Assembly: GCF_000003605.2 (NCBI RefSeq)
Contig: NW_003120924.1
Location: 342,201 to 389,711, forward strand
DNA length: 47,511 nucleotides
From: Saccoglossus kowalevskii
Taxonomy: Eukaryota > Hemichordata > Enteropneusta > Harrimaniidae
Direction of reading: 5' to 3'
Below the pieces are notes generated by a model. That model saw only the letters and a program-made list of their open reading frames with translations. It made no database searches and was not told where the DNA came from. Within the stretch, counting starts at the first letter, position 1; every line of letters starts with the position of its first letter. Shown one piece after another: positions 46,761 to 47,511 of this stretch. The position numbers were made by a program, and so were the translations under genes.

Positions 46761-47511
46761 TTTAATAGGGTTGTATTTTTATTAATAGTTGTGTATTTTG
46801 TATTTGTTTTGTTCAGTTTTCTTTTCTTGCTTTGTTTTGCAGTTCCTTTCTACTTACGTTGTAGTGTGCAATTACAACGTAGTTATTTGCAGAACAGAAT
46901 TTGTAGCCGTAGGTGGAAAATAAAAATATTATGTAAAACCAACAATATCTTGAGCTATAGGCTTATTTCGTAATGGGCAGTTAAAATATCTTCTCGCATG
47001 GACCAATCAGAGTGCCTCGGTTGTTAGTCTATACATAGTATGTAAATTATTACTCTGCTTTATTACACGTGACTGCCATGGTACATGGGATAAAAAGTCG
47101 TGTATATGAGATTGTAAAACTGCCACGATGTGAACTGACTTCAGGATTAGTAATTATAGATCTCGCAAACCAAATATAGTGCTGACTACAATAATAAGCT
47201 TTCGTAATCACAATTTGATAAACTAATGGTAATCTGATTTCATCGGGTTCCTGCACTGCTGTAGTTGTTAGCTTTCAGAAGCCGAAATGAATTCATTGGA
47301 TAAACAGCGTATCACAGTATTGATCCTACATTATCAGATTTATAAACGAGTCTAGCCATTTTCATTTGTTCCTATGAAAATTACTGCACTCGTTTAGTAG
47401 ACTTCAATATATTGCACCGATAATAATTCTCTCAAGGAACATTGAAAGCCGACAGTACTGCGATAAGTGTAATACCATGCCTGGATGGATGGAAATAAAT
47501 CTTGCAGTCGG
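46761..47511. other. Non-coding stretch with a strong splice-acceptor-like tract
   Basis: A long pyrimidine-rich run ending CTTTGTTTTGCAG (edge near 46840) is the best 3' splice-site sequence in the window. The frame after it reads FLSTYVVVCNYNVV, then ICRTEFVAVGGK and a TAA. That is short but open with two Cys. I list it as an exon possibility only. The remainder to 47511 shows nothing else. Confidence 0.3.

Overview
This is an AT-rich stretch of animal (metazoan) nuclear DNA with no confidently intact protein gene. Nothing looks bacterial: there are no long ORFs, operons, Shine-Dalgarno-led genes, rRNA or complete tRNA genes. The pieces I can recognise are a decayed LINE 3' end, a nuclease-like mobile-element protein of a type I associate with molluscs and cnidarians, several short inverted-repeat elements and many minisatellites. 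They suggest a marine invertebrate, most likely a lophotrochozoan such as a mollusc. That placement is an inference, not something the sequence proves.

Layout. 0-5 kb: two copies of a short inverted-repeat element whose ends read TTAAAGGGCGGTGG, then a 620-bp minisatellite with a ~32-bp unit. 5-11 kb: a 133-bp element that is almost all palindrome, a (TA)n tract between two TCACGTGA arms, and the first copy of dispersed family A, broken by a 580-bp assembly gap. 12.9-16 kb: a region of repeated TGACCCCC modules, a second family A copy, a decayed 42-bp minisatellite and a tRNA-like Pol III promoter pair. 17-25 kb: another TTAA-ended element, a third family A copy with a clear 3' foldback, a 213-bp TA-flanked inverted-repeat element, and a minus-strand TATA region with three heat-shock-element-like sites that resembles a solo LTR. 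25-27 kb: a three-module repeat and a 5'-truncated LINE. 27-33.6 kb: almost featureless. 33.6-34.3 kb: a possible signal-peptide first exon followed in its putative intron by a long (TTTA)n array and the fourth family A copy. 36-41 kb: a full-length TTAA-ended element, a duplicated ~200-bp segment with weak C1q-like character, and one splice-acceptor-led open frame. 44-47.5 kb: two oppositely oriented fragments of one nuclease-like mobile-element gene, a neighbouring minus-strand open frame, and a GC-richer island with open frames on both strands.

How it works together: the window reads mainly as intergenic or intronic DNA built from non-autonomous transposons, retroelement remains and tandem repeats. 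Any host genes are represented at most by isolated exon candidates (33657, 37335, 40797, 44620, 46480), all of low confidence. No transcript evidence is available here. Names such as 'family A' and 'TTAA family' are labels I use for repeats compared within this window only.
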